Positions 34,488 to 46,602 of a DNA stretch of 64,000 nucleotides are shown piece by piece. Below the pieces are notes generated by a model. It did not search any database. It had not been told where the DNA came from and saw only the letters and a program-made list of their open reading frames with translations. Every line of letters begins with the position of its first letter. Position 1 is the stretch's first letter. The stretch covers positions 1,426,001-1,490,000 of the forward strand of contig NC_085921.1 in the NCBI RefSeq assembly GCF_035222485.1. The letters are read 5' to 3'. This DNA is from Podospora pseudoanserina (Eukaryota > Ascomycota > Sordariomycetes > Sordariales > Podosporaceae). A program made the position numbers and the translations under genes.

Positions 34488-37400
34488 TTTCTTGCTCGGA
34501 CCAAAGAAACAACGGCATCGCGACAATACCCAGTGACGCGTTCGAAACTCGCAGACAACGTGAGTCACGATGGCTGCCGGCTAGATGAGGAGCTGCTTCT
34601 GCAATGCAGTGGACACACTGTCGCGTTCGACATTCAACCCCCAGGATTATTGGCGCATTCTTACAACTGCTTTGCTATTAGCCGAGGCGGTGGGTCTTGG
34701 GCAGGAAGACGTATGAGCACCGGCACCCAACGTGGCTCCAGTCAAGGAAACGGGATGCATCTGAGCTGTGTGTGTGTGTGTGTGTGTGCGGGTGGGGCAC
34801 TTGCGGTGCGGCCCTTTGGAGCCCAACCGGAATGCGGCTCGATTATTCTTGCAGACCTGCTTCTTTCTCCCGACCACTTGCCGGCCACTTTGGGCACAAA
34901 AAATCAGAGCCACCGGTCTAGTCTGAGCACGAGGAGGATCGCGCCGCCCAGAAGGGAAACGCCGGTACCTGGCTGGAGCAACGTCAATGGTTGCTCTATG
35001 ACCTAATGATGCAGCGTTGCAAGGAACCCGGACGCCTTCTTCTGCTGTCCTTGAAGCCTTAGCCAGAAGGGTCTCTGCAGGACATGTTGACGTGTCGGTC
35101 GCCAGAGTTTTGGTTTTGGGTACGGACTGAGTTGTCGATGCTGTGGGCTGTGGGCTGCAGGTTAGCAGAGCGAGAAACAGAGTAGAATCGAAAAAGGCAA
35201 ATGGAGAAAAGGGTCGACATGGCCTATATCTAAGACCACATTGTCCACGCTGTGCCTCTTGCGCAAGCTCCTCCACAAACAAACCCCTGCTCTCCTGTCA
35301 CGAACCGACAACCGAAAATCGAGATCCGGCGCATGCCGTTTGATTGCGTTGCGAAGCTGTTGCTTGATGGTTCGCATTCTGTGCACGCATTTTTGTTTGA
35401 ACTCAACCCACGTACAGATAGGCAACCTATCCATCGAGAGCACCGGATCCCTTCGTTGCGGGAGTAGGGTCGAGGATATATGCACCTAGCGGGTGATGAT
35501 TCTGTCATTCATGCCTCACCCATCCATCTTCTCGTTGATGGCTGCTAGGCGTGGGAGAACCGGAAGGAAGAAGGACTCACCGCCTGACGAATGCGGCTTG
35601 GGGCCGATGTTGCAAGCTGGCATCGGGCTCCGGGGTCTTCCTGGTACGAGCAGCCAGCAAAGAGATGCACACAATCCGAGAGCCCGGCCGATTAGCCCAG
35701 TGACAGGCCACCGTTTGGATGTGTACGGCCAAGATGGGATCAAGTCAGGGTGTGTAAGGGGTTTCCTGTAGGCAACACAACGCTCCGCCCTCCTGTTTAG
35801 TGCTACTGCAGCTCGAGTTGTCCCCTAGCATTTCTAATTCAGCCTACCTGGGCGTACATACACTTTATTCGCATTGCCTTGCCTGCTGCTGCTTGCTTCC
35901 TTCCATGGTGCTGTGTCGTGTCTCTAACCACTGACCACAAAGCAAACACACACATACATGCGGACAGAACAACATCTCAACGTGGACGAACTTTTCTTTT
36001 TTCTTTTTTTCTTTTCTTGCGTCCGCCTGCTTGACTGATCGGCCCGCGCACTGACAACACAGAAGACATATCAAAACTTCCCATTTCCACCCTCCGATTC
36101 TGTCCCACAGAAACACCCTCACGAGCTACAAAGATACCTGCCGCAGTCCAACGCCGCACACTCGCATCTCTCGCACCACACCATCCACGGTTACATAATC
36201 TAATCATAGCCTCACCGCAACTGAGCACTCGACGACGAAGACGTTGAGCAACGCTCGACGAGGACGCATTTGCCGCCAATCCCACCGACACTGCGGGAAC
36301 ACTGAAACCACCCCCAACCAAATCATAGCCTTGTTTGCTTGTTTTGAGGTATGGGTCATTCTCTCGTCTTATTCTCATTGCATGCTTTTGTTGGATCACT
36401 TCTCTTTTTATCCATGATCTGTCCCTCCTGGGGCTGCACCAAGCACGGTGGCCATTCCGTTGTTCTTCATGAACGGCCATGCAGACCAACCGGGTGTTGA
36501 GTCGATGCCCTACAGGAACAGGAAACAACTGCACTGGACAGCCTTGGCAGTTAGATCGTCATGGGCAATACCACAGTCATCATCACCGAGAGGACGGGAA
36601 TTGGGGAGGCAAACTTGCCCCGTCAACCCTGTGCATAGTTGAGCACCTGATGATGATCATGATGATGATGAGGGTGGTGAGGGCGGTAAGCAGTGGTGGT
36701 GGTGGTGGTGGTGGTGTTTAACGGTTCACAGCCCTGGGCCCGTTTCCACTGCCGTCGCGGGGATTCCACGTTCCATTTATCGTCGAGGTCGTCTCGAGCC
36801 GAGAGAACCCCTCACTGACGCTATGCTAGTATTGAGGCTTATACCTACCTCTCTTACCTTGGCGCCCGTGCTGCGTCTCGAGCCCTTGACAGACAAGAGT
36901 GTTGCGGTTCCTGTTTCTCTCCTGACGCGGTCAGCGGTCACGAGTGTTACCCACCACAGGCCTGTCTGGTCTGGCCCGACACTGGCTTACACTACTACAA
37001 GATAGAGAAGCACATACACAAGCAGAATAAAGGTGGGTTGCCCGGGCCCCTTCCCCTCTTCCTATATCTTGGTGTTCTCCCCCTCCTTTCCACAGATATT
37101 CCCGTCCTCTCCTTTCCAGAGTGCTGGGCCCATCATTACACACGCTGTCCCCTCTCCCTCTCTTCCCTCTCTCCTTTCCCCCTTAACCCTCGCCCTCACC
37201 CTCACCCTGCTCACCTTGGTCGCGATGGCGAATGAACTGGGCTAGACGGCAGTCCACTTTCTTTCGTCGTCGCACTGAGAGAGACAGGGCCTGGCTCACT
37301 CACACAGCAGCCCCTCATTGTGGATCTGATCTAGGCGTTTTGTGCATACCGTTCCCTGCCGCTGACCGCTGACCACGGACCACCCCTTCCCCCCAGCAAG

Positions 37401-37882
37401 GACAACTCTCTCAACCCAAGTCCAGTCACAAACCAACCCGATCTCTCCCTTTTTTTTTTGCGCCCAACCCACTTTATTTATTTTTCGCCCGTGCATTCGT
37501 CCCAAGTTCTTCTGCCTCTTTTTTCACCCGAACTGAAAGAACAGACCCAGATCATCTGAGAGCGATTGCGATTGATACAGCCTACCCCTGACCCGACCAA
37601 GCATTTTCCCTCGAGCGTTCTTGTTGAACATCCACCACAGACTCCCCAAGACTCCCCAGACTCCTCCCCCGCTCCCGCTCCCTGCTCTCCACCCACCACC
37701 CACCGGCCGGTAGTGCTCAGCCCAGCCCAGCCCACCACGAGCCAGCGATAAACGAGAGACGATATCTATAAGAACAAGAATACTGCGCCAATTTCAATCC
37801 CCTTCAATTACTTGACTCCCACTTTCTCGACACCATCTGTCGCGGATCAAAGGGTGACGGTAACAGATAGGAACCATTCCCA
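34488..37882. other. Long intergenic region with short repeats
   Basis: About 3.4 kb upstream of the ULD-domain gene. It contains a TG repeat (about 34767-34789), GATGAT and GGT trinucleotide runs (about 36648-36717) and, from about 37030, a C/T-rich tract typical of fungal core promoters. No coding region was recognised on either strand, despite scattered short open frames. Confidence 0.45.
37030..37882 (+). promoter_or_regulatory. C/T-rich promoter and leader of the ULD-domain gene
   Basis: Repeated pyrimidine blocks such as CCCTCTCCCTCTC at about 37148-37180 precede the start codon at 37883. This pattern is common upstream of well-expressed fungal genes; the transcription start cannot be placed. 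Confidence 0.4.
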
Positions 37883-40727
37883 ATGTCGTAAGTAGACACA
37901 CACACACACCCCTGGCCTGGACGGCCCTGGAATTCCTCAGCCCGTGCCACCGAGAGCTGTGCCGCAACTCCCTATAACACCCCCCTCCAATAATGCGTCC
38001 CGGTTTGACTAACCCGTCGCGCCCTGTTTTTCCCCCCTCACGTTAGAATAAGAGGACGATCCGTAACAATAAACACACGCAGTCACAGCCACGCTGCACC
38101 ATCGACATCTTCAGATTCATACTATACTGACGAGGACTCGTACTCGCAACAAAGCCACGAGTACAGCGAATCGCTCGCTGACGACGACGACGAAGAGGAA
38201 GACGACGACGACGACGAAGACGAGTGGGGAGGAGAATACGACGACATTGACCCGTCGGATTCTGCATCCACCGCTCACCACGAGCCCTACAAGCGCCCCA
38301 TTTCCCGAAACCACAGCGGCACCGGCAGACCGCACAGCGGCTCCCGACGTCACCGGCTTCCACCACCCCAGGGACGCCAGTCGGCAAGCTACTACCAGTC
38401 ACCCCAAGCGCCTCCAATGAGCCTGGACCCCTCGGACGAATACGGCTCGACGTATGGTCGCCCAAGCTATGCCCACGGCCCACCACCGCCCAACAACGTC
38501 GGCGCATTCTACGGAAACCGAGGTAACCAACCCCCAGCAGGGTATGCAGCAAGTCACGTAGGCGGTTTCGGCGCAAGTCCATACGGAGCCGGCCAAATGG
38601 TTCCCTACGGTGACTATTCGAATCCCTTCGCGCCCATGCGCGGCGCCAACGGACCCCCTCAAAATGATTACTACAACGATCCCCGCGCACTCGGCCCACA
38701 TGGTCACCAGCCGGGTCCGGGTCCGCAGCACTACGGACACGGCATGATGGCCCCCTACAACCCCGCCGGAGCGGCGGCCTCCATGTTTTACGGTGCTCAC
38801 CAGGGCTATGGTGGCATGCCTCCACACATGCAGATGCACATGTATCAAGCACCCCCTCCACCGCCAACAGAAGTCAGCCCCAGACCGACGACACCCGCAC
38901 CCGCCCCTCCTCCCAAGCCGGCCGAGCCAGACCCGGCTATGCTCAAACTGCAAGCCGAACTGGAAGCCTTCAAGAAGGCCCAGAAAGAAAAGGAAGAAGC
39001 GGAAAAGCAAAGGGCACTGGAGGAAAAGATCCGCCAAGACGCCGCAGAGGCCTACCGCCGGCAGATGGAAGAGACTGAACGGCAGAGGAAGAAGGCCGAG
39101 GAGGAAGCCGCCGCGGCAAGGAGAAAGGCCGAGGAGGAGGCTGCCAGGCAAAAGATGGAACACGAAAGGCAGCTTGCTCTCGCCAAGGCCGAAGCTGAAA
39201 AGGCGACGCTGGAAAGGTTGGAGAAGGAGCGAAGAGAGGCCGAGCAGAGGAGGAAGGAAGCCGAGGAGGAGCGCAAGAGGCTTGAGCGGGAGGCACGCGA
39301 CAAGTTTGAGGCCGAGATGAGAGCTGCTGAGGAGCGCAGAAGGCGCGAGGCGGAGGCTGCTGCTCTTGCTGAGGCTGAAGCCAAGGCCCGTGTGGAAAGA
39401 GCCATCCGTGAGGAGCAGGAGAAGATGGCGGCCAAGATCAAGGCTGAGGAAGAGGCCAAGGCTGCTGCTGCTGCGAAGGCGGCCGAGGAGGCCAAGAAGC
39501 TCAAGGAGCTGGAAGAAGAGGCGAAGAAGGCTCTGGAAAGGGCCATCAAGGAGCAGGAGGAGAAGCTCGCGGCTGCTGTCAAGGCGGAGCGCGAGAAGAT
39601 TGAGGCTGCTCAGAAGGCCGAGGAGGAGGCCAAAGCCGCGGCGGCAAAGAAGGCTGCCGAGGAGGAGGCCTGGAAGAAGAAGCTGGAGCAGGAGGCTCAG
39701 ATGAAGGCAGAGCTGGAGGCGAGAGAGAAGATTGAGAAGGAGAGGCAGGCTGCCGAGGCGGCTGCTGCTGCCGCCGCCGCGGCAAAGGCCGCCGAGGAGG
39801 CCCTCAAGAAGAGGCTGATGGAGGAGGCCAAGGTGAAGGTTGAGGAGGCTGTCAAGAAGAAGGAGAAGCCGCCCATCAGGTTTAAGGATGCTGTCGGGCG
39901 CAAGTTTAGCTTTCCCTTTCACCTTTGCGCCACGTGGACGGGCATGGAGGAGTTGATCAAGCAGGCCTTCCTTAACATGGAGGTCATTGGCCCTCACGTG
40001 CAGGAAGGGCACTACGACTTGATTGGCCCCGACGGCGAAATCATCCTGCCTTCGGTCTGGGAGCGTGTCATCCAGCCCGACTGGGCCGTCACGATGCACA
40101 TGTGGCCCATGGAGAAGCACCCCCTCCGCATGCAGCACCCGGGTATGCCGCCCCCGGGCATGCAAATGCCTGGCATGCCCCCCGGAATGAGCCGACCCCA
40201 ACCCCAAGGTGGACACCACGGACACGGGCACCGGCCCTCCATAGGGATGCCATTCCGGCCACCTTCCCGTCAGACCGGTGGACAAGGCGGACCACCGCCC
40301 CCTCCTCCGCCTCCGGGCGGCATGCCATGGCCGCCTGCCGGTGTCGCCATGGGCGGCATACCGATGCCCGGTCAGGGACAACGTATCAGGGTTCCAATGC
40401 CCGGACCGAACGGCGCCGTTGTTGTGACGGCCGATCCGCCAAAGGTGAAGAAGTCCAAGGGTGCGCCGACGACGGTGCTGGGGTGGATGGCGGGCAAGCC
40501 GACGAAGAGCAGCGGGAAAAAGTATGTTGCAGACTCCTCCCCCCAGATTGTGATATCCAAACCTGTCGTCCCCGAGAAGCACCGAGCACATTATGTGGAG
40601 TATGAGTTGAAGTCACGGAGTCGAAGTTTGTCGTTTTACCTTGCCCCCCTGTATCATCATCATTTGTCATCGATGTTTTTTGAGATGGCACTGTGCTGAC
40701 GTGTATTGGTGCAATAGGAAGAAATAA
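37883..40727 (+). CDS. Coiled-coil protein with ubiquitin-like (ULD_2) domain
   Basis: Exon 1 is only five bases (ATGTC, 37883-37887); a 159-bp intron (GTAAGT...GTTAG) leads to the main exon at 38047, reading MSIRGRSVTINTRSHSH. An acidic Ser/Asp/Glu block, a Gly/Pro/Tyr-rich region, then a roughly 300-residue Ala/Glu/Lys/Arg coiled coil (about residues 295-600) follow. Near 620-700 comes the domain KPPIRFKDAVGRKFSFPFHL ... GPDGEIILPSVWERVIQPDW, which I recognise as the fungal ULD_2 ubiquitin-like fold. The C-terminus is Pro/Met/Gly-rich. A likely last intron (40522-40717, GTATGT, branch CTGAC, CAATAG) ends the protein in KKKK with TAA at 40727 (829 residues). Without splicing it would run to a TGA ending at 40699 (885 residues). 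Function unknown; the architecture suggests a scaffold. Confidence 0.82.
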
Positions 40728-41695
40728 GCGTTGAGTTACCCAGACACTATCGAAGATAACATCCCTTGACTTACTCACCCGATATACAACCTTTCTCTCA
40801 TCAACATTTCTCGCTGCTTTTTTTTTTTTTTTTTTTTTTGGCTTTTTGATACCTTGTCGCCTATTTTTGCCTCGCAGGTTTTTTTTTTTCTTTCAGTATA
40901 ACATTTTGAAAATTGGACGGTGGGAGTGATATACGAAGTATGATGGAATATGATATTTGGATATGACGGAAACGGAACAGATATATGGATGGATGGATGG
41001 TCAAGATATGGAGATGGCTATGGAAGATGATGGTGGGTGGCATTAGTTTTTTTTTTTCTCTTTTTTTTTCCTTCTTCTCTTCGTTTCGGTCCGGCGCAAA
41101 AAGCTCAAGCATCACATCATGGTCAAAGCATTTGCAACAAAGCGTGGCGCGACGAGCGATTGGGATATTTTTGTTTTTGTTTTTTTGGTTTGGTTTGTGT
41201 GGTGGTGGTGTGGTCCTAGATGCTTTTTTTGTGGTCCTTCGTTATTTTCTGCGATCTTCTAGGCTGGTTCGTGTTGTGTTGTTTATTGTTTACTTTTTAC
41301 GTATTATAAAACAAAAAATGAGAAGTACAAAAATTAAAAAGGGTCAAAGATTGTTGTTAATGTTTTGAGCGTTCGATGTGATTGGTTTGGGTGGTTAAGG
41401 TGTCTATGTGTTGTGTGTGTGCTGGGTATTGCCTGTCTAACTCCTTCGCTTGCTGTCTATCTCTATTGTACATATTTTTACACTTTTCTCCTTCCAACTC
41501 CCAGCTCGCTCCCTTCTACGCCTGTAGTGTTACATATCCATAACCATACACCCTTCAAGCTCCTTGTCCCCATATTCTTACGCCTTTGCCCACCCTCCGG
41601 TACCTGAACTACCAGAACTCTAACCAACTTCCAACCAGAGTAGCGGCGGCCAAAGTGCTTGTCGCCAGAGCCGGCCCGGTGACTTTGCTTCCCAT
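40728..41695. other. Convergent intergenic region
   Basis: T-rich 3' flank of the ULD-domain gene, including poly-T runs at about 40819-40839 and 41046-41070, meeting the 3' end of the reverse-strand COQ10 gene. No gene seen. Confidence 0.5.
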
Positions 41696-42476
41696 CTACT
41701 CCCCCCAGGTAGCCACTCCTATACACCCCCCGACCTGTGGCCTTCCCCCTCGTCCGCAAACCTCCCTGGCCCTCCCCTCAAAAGCACATATCATCCGTCC
41801 CACCATCTCATCCGCCACGGCCCGAACCGCGAGCCCGACAGCTGGATTCGCAAACTGAAACCTCACCACCAATTTCACCTCCGTCACCCCCCCTTTTACT
41901 TCCCGCACCGTCCACTTCGTGCACAAACTCTCAAACACCCCCCCCTCCAACCCCTTTTTGTCCCCCTCTGTAGTCTCATACCCGTGTTTTCTTAGGACGT
42001 CAAGCGGGATGGTAGGGCTGGCGTTTCCGGATACCGCCTCGACGGTGGTGCAGGGGATGCAGTACACTCTGGAAGTGTAGGATTGGGTGATGGGGCCCCA
42101 GCCGACGGTGAGGTCGCCGGTTTTGGGGAGGTTGGTTTTGGGGGTAAAAGAGGTGATGAGGGAGTGGGTGCAGTGAGGGAGGAAGCGGTGGTAGGAGTTT
42201 ATGTCGGCGATTAGGGAGTAGATTTCTGAGGGGGGGTAAGGGAGGACTTTGGTTGCGGAGAGAGTGGTTAGTGGGGCGGTGGTCGGGAGGGGGGAGGAGG
42301 GAGGTGAGGAATGTTCTTGAATGGGGGCGAGATTGTGGTTTTCGGGACTGGAGAGGAGGTGGTTGTCGGGATTGGGGCGATAATAATGATAGTTGTTGTT
42401 GGGAGGGGAGGAGGAGCAAGGGTCGTCGAGAAAGGCGAGAAAGGGGGGCTGCTCGTAGTCGCAGGCTTGGGCGCAT
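41696..42476 (-). CDS. COQ10: Coenzyme Q-binding protein COQ10, mitochondrial (frame broken)
   Basis: START/polyketide-cyclase-fold lipid chaperone needed for ubiquinone function in the mitochondrial inner membrane. ATG 42476 opens an Arg/Ser/Leu-rich, acid-free presequence (MRPSLRLRAAPLSRLSRRPL) reaching RTFLTSLL. The mature domain, in the frame one base later, reads TLSATKVLPYPPSEIYSLIA, then FLPHCTHSLITSF, DLTVGWGPITQSYTSRVYC and EVKLVVRFQFANPAVG, all typical of Coq10. The two parts meet near 42285-42300, around a run of six G (42289-42294 on the forward strand). Removing one base there gives a continuous 259-residue protein, the normal size, so an inserted base in the run is the simplest reading. 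No intron with GT..AG explains the shift. Confidence 0.85.
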
Positions 42477-43448
42477 TGTGACGAGGGAGGTTTGTTGAGA
42501 GAGGTTCGTCGTGTTGTGCGATCAAATCGGATGGCAGATCGCGAAATGGGTTCGGGTAGTAGGTACCTTTTTGGCGGGGCCGAACCAAGGTGCCCACTTT
42601 TGAGCCAGGGGGCTGCCGGCCGTTATTCGGACTGTGCTGGCTTGGGGTGACAACTATCGATGTCAGGGATGCTTCTGAATGAGGGCTGCATGCCTATCTT
42701 GTGCTCAAATAACAAGTGTTGAGCTTTTCCGGTGTTCTTGGTCAAACTCAGAAAGAGCCCACTTCAGCCTGGCCAGTCATCAGACACATGTTTGAAAAGA
42801 AAAAAAAACCTCTATTTTTTCTTCGCGGCCTGCGTCTGTAACATATGGGAGAGCAATCCACTGGTAGCGTCCATTTCGCTGGTGTCATCTAAGAGCTATC
42901 TCTTGAATACACGCTCCAAGCCTTCCCATTGCCATCTTCACTCTCCAACGCTTGATGCTTACTTCTGATTTTCTGCACCATGGCCGGAATCACGCCCAGT
43001 TTTACCCCCAGCTTTACCCCCAGCTTTGGCCACAACATTAACCCCATCGCTACCCCCATGTCCAGCATCAGCTAGAGCATCAACTAGAGCATCAGCTAGA
43101 AAAGCGGCCAGAGCATTGCTCCCGGCATTCATCATAGCATTTTCCATAAACCAAGCGGCAACCAGAGCATCAGCGGTTGAGGTGTAAGTGCTTCGGGCAT
43201 ATGATTGGCTGAGCCGTCTATTGTGGGTTCCAACTCAGTTTCAGACCACAACGCCTGGAACAGGCCGTGTGTGGCTACACTCAGCTGGCAAGATTGTTTG
43301 GAACTGCCATAGGTACAGGTGAAATCCCTGCCACTTCAACCCCTCCGAGCTGTCTGTGCCCCTCCGAGCTGTTGCCCCTCCCTATTGCATCTTTGCGTCT
43401 TGCACGACAACCCCCTATCAACCACCTAACCTATAGCCATCATTCACG
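42477..43448. promoter_or_regulatory. Divergent region between COQ10 and QNS1
   Basis: About 970 bp. Contains a short open frame at 42980-43075 (31 codons, ATG in a CACCATGG context, three TPSF units) followed by tandem 12-bp AGCATCAGCTAG-like units (about 43062-43099). ATTGG (CCAAT inverted) occurs near 43204. The short frame has no known homologue and may be chance. Confidence 0.35.
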
Positions 43449-46208
43449 ATGGGAGGCCATCTAGTGACGGTTGCGACATGCAACCTAAATCAGTGGGTTC
43501 TCGACTGGGAGGGCAACCTGAACCGCATCGTTGAAAGCATCCACATCGCAAAAGCGGCCGGTGCTCGGCTTCGTGTCGGTCCCGTGAGTTGTGTGTCATT
43601 GATGATAAGCAAGTGCAGCTGTCTAACTTGGAGATAGGAGCTTGAAATCACCGGCTACTCTGCGTACGAATAACTAGTTACCACCTGGAATTCCCATGAC
43701 TGATTCCCGTCCCTCTTTAGCTTGGACCACTTCCACGAGCTTGATGTCTACAGTAATGGAAACCTTGGGCTATTGACCCTCGAGCCTTTATGGACCAGAG
43801 TTAACTCTTGTGTTTAGCCCACAGTCTGGAGATGCTCAGCATCCTGCTCCAGGATGAGAGCACCCATGGTATTCTCCTGGACATTGGCATGCCCATTCTC
43901 CACAGGAACCTCAGATACAATTGCCGGGTTATTTGCCTCGACGGAAAGATTCTCTTGATCGTGAGCCTGACTACTTTCGCCGCAATGGGCATCTGACTGA
44001 TGGTTACTATGCAGAGACCGAAAATGTGGCTGGCCAATGATGGCAACTACAGGGAGATGAGGCACTTTACCCCCTGGATGCGCCCTAGAGAGACTGAGCT
44101 GTTCCACCTCCCCAAGATGCTGGCTGAGCTCCAGGGTGAAACCCACGTCTTGTTTGGTGATGCCGTTATTTCCACCCCTGAGACTGCCTTTGGTGCCGAG
44201 ACCTGTGTAAGCTGCAATGGTGGCGAGAAAGACCATGGTTCGAGGACACTAATGTCTTGCAGGAAGAGCTTTTCACCCCCAAAGCTCCGCATATCGTGGG
44301 TCTCCCTTGTTGCCAACTTGGAGGCATGATGTTGACAGTCTCACAGGACATGGCTCTGGATGGTGTGGAGATCATCACCAACAGCAGCGGCAGTCACTGT
44401 GCGTCTCATCATCACTTTGTTCTGGACATAAAAAGCTGACAGATAGCCAGTCACCTTACGGAAACTCGACACTCGTCTTCAGCTGATTATGGAGGCCACC
44501 AGAAAGTCTGGTGGTGTATACCTTGTATGGCCCCTGGGTGTGTGTGAATGATCCGTTGGAGCTGACACGTTCTGCAGTATGCCAACCAACAAGGCTGCGA
44601 GTAAGTGTCTCTGAAAAGTCTGGGCCGCTGCGGCTAACAAGCACAGTGGCGAGCGCCTATACTTTGACGGGTGCGCCATGATCATAGTAAACGGCGATAT
44701 TGGTAGGTCACCTTGCTCGTCCTCCCGAGCCGTGCTGACACCGCACAGTTGCCCAAGGATCCCAGTTCGGTCTCAAAGACGTCGAGGTGGTCACCGCCAC
44801 TGTCGACCTCGAGGAAGTCAGATCATATCGAGCAGCCATCTCCCGCGGTCTCCAAGCCGCGACCTCGGATGCCAGGTATCAAAGAATTCAGACTCCATTC
44901 GAGCTGGCTCCCGAAGATGACGACGCCGATATCGAAAGGCGACCCACCCTCCCCATGCAGCCCAGAATGCACCCCGTCGAAGAAGAGATTGCCCTCTCTG
45001 GCGGATGCTACCTCTGGGACTACCTTCGCAGATCCGGAACGGCAGGCTACCTCGTTCCCCTGAGCGGCGGTATTGACTCGTGCGCTACCGCCGTGATTGT
45101 GTATTCCATGTGCCGCATCGTCATGGATGCCGTCGAGGAGGAAAATCAACAGGTCATTGAAGACGTCAAACGACTTTGTCAATACAGCCAGGGTGTGTTG
45201 CCCAAGACACCGCAAGAGTTGTGCAACCAGATTTTCACCACCATCTACATGGGTATGAAGAAGCAGAGCTCTCGTGACACTCGCCAGCGCGCAAAGGAAC
45301 TTGCCGAGGCCATCGGGAGTCACCACGTCAACCTCGATATTGACGAGGTATACGAGGCTCAGAAGAAGCTCGTCGTCAACACCCTCAATTTTGAGCCTAG
45401 GTTCAAGGTGGAAGGGGGCAGCAACCAAGAAAACTTGACGCTGCAGTGCTTGCAAGCCAGAATCAGAATGGTAACAGCGTACGAGTTTGGGCAGATCCTT
45501 CCAACCGCGCGCGGAAGACCAGGAGGCGGCAGCCTGCTCGTCCTCGGCAGTGCAAACGTTGGAGAGTCTTTGAGGGGATATCTGACCAAGTATGACTGCT
45601 CGAGTGCGGATATCAACCCCATCGGCTCCATCGACAAGGCGGACTTGAAACGCTTCATCGCATGGGCCGAGAAAGAATTCGACCTACCCTGCCTCCACGA
45701 ATTCCTGACGGCCGTTCCCACGGCCGAGCTGGAGCCCATCACCGAGAACTATGTTCAGAGTGATGAAGCCGACATGGGCATGACGTACGAGGAGCTCACC
45801 ACGTTTGGGCGCCTCCGCAAGCTCAACAAGCTCGGCCCGTTCGCCATGTTCCAGCGTCTCGTCCACGATTGGAGCATCGACCGGAAGCACGTCGAAGGCG
45901 ATACCGCGCCACACTACACGCCTGCTCAAGTTGCGGAGAAGGTGAAGAGGTTCTTCCACTTTTACGCCATCAACCGGCACAAGATGACAACCTTGACCCC
46001 AGCCCTTCACTGTAATGATTATTGTAAGTTGATATGCACTTTTTTTCCCGTCGGACCTTTATGATTGACCGTGCCCATAGCACCGGACGACAACCGCTTT
46101 GATCTCCGACCGTTCCTGTACCCTAACTTTTGGAAGAGCTGGTCCTTCAAGAGGATTGATATGGAGCTGAAGAAGATTGAAAAGAAGCGGGCCAGTAAGG
46201 GGAAGTAG
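43449..46208 (+). CDS. QNS1: Glutamine-dependent NAD+ synthetase
   Basis: Last step of NAD+ synthesis: an N-terminal nitrilase-type glutaminase feeds ammonia to a C-terminal ATP-dependent synthetase. Twelve exons: 43449-43583, 43638-43663, 43721-43752, 43818-43960, 44015-44206, 44263-44295, 44347-44398, 44451-44524, 44578-44600, 44647-44702, 44749-46023 and 46081-46208; 722 residues, the normal length. Glutaminase motifs include ELEITGY with the catalytic glutamate, [16 protein letters not shown] with the lysine, and ETCEELFTP with the nucleophile cysteine. The synthetase has the PP-loop [13 protein letters not shown], and [18 protein letters not shown] follows. Frame is maintained through all eleven introns (46-65 bp). 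Four exons are only 23-33 bp. Confidence 0.95.
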
Positions 46209-46602
46209 AGCATGATGAGGAATAGATTGTAATATTTCACCCCGTTCATGATCTTCTCGACATCAACCAGAGGAATGCTCTCTTTGACAGACTGATAAGA
46301 TAAAAACTGCTTGGTTCGGCTAGTGGCAAGAGTGGGCTTGGACCCGGAACGGCGCAGAGTGATCCGGCCAATGAGCAGCCCCACAGGGCGAGTTTCACAG
46401 ACAAAATGGGTCTCGATTTTTCCCTTTCTGTTCGCACTCTTCCTTTTCTTCTCAGCCTGCAAATTCTGCAGCCCCGCGCAACAATGGTGTTAAACATCCA
46501 CCACCACTCCGCCAGCGCCATCCAGTGACCGGCGCCAGTCGTTAGCTGCTGCCTTTTACTCTCTCTTTTTACCAAGAGTTATCACACGCTCTTTACTCGC
46601 CC

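Noticed and set aside
38399-40591. Very long reverse-strand open frame (730 codons) opposite the ULD-domain gene
   Set aside because: It is an antisense shadow of the Glu/Lys/Ala-rich coiled coil; its Leu/Gly/His-rich translation has no family features.
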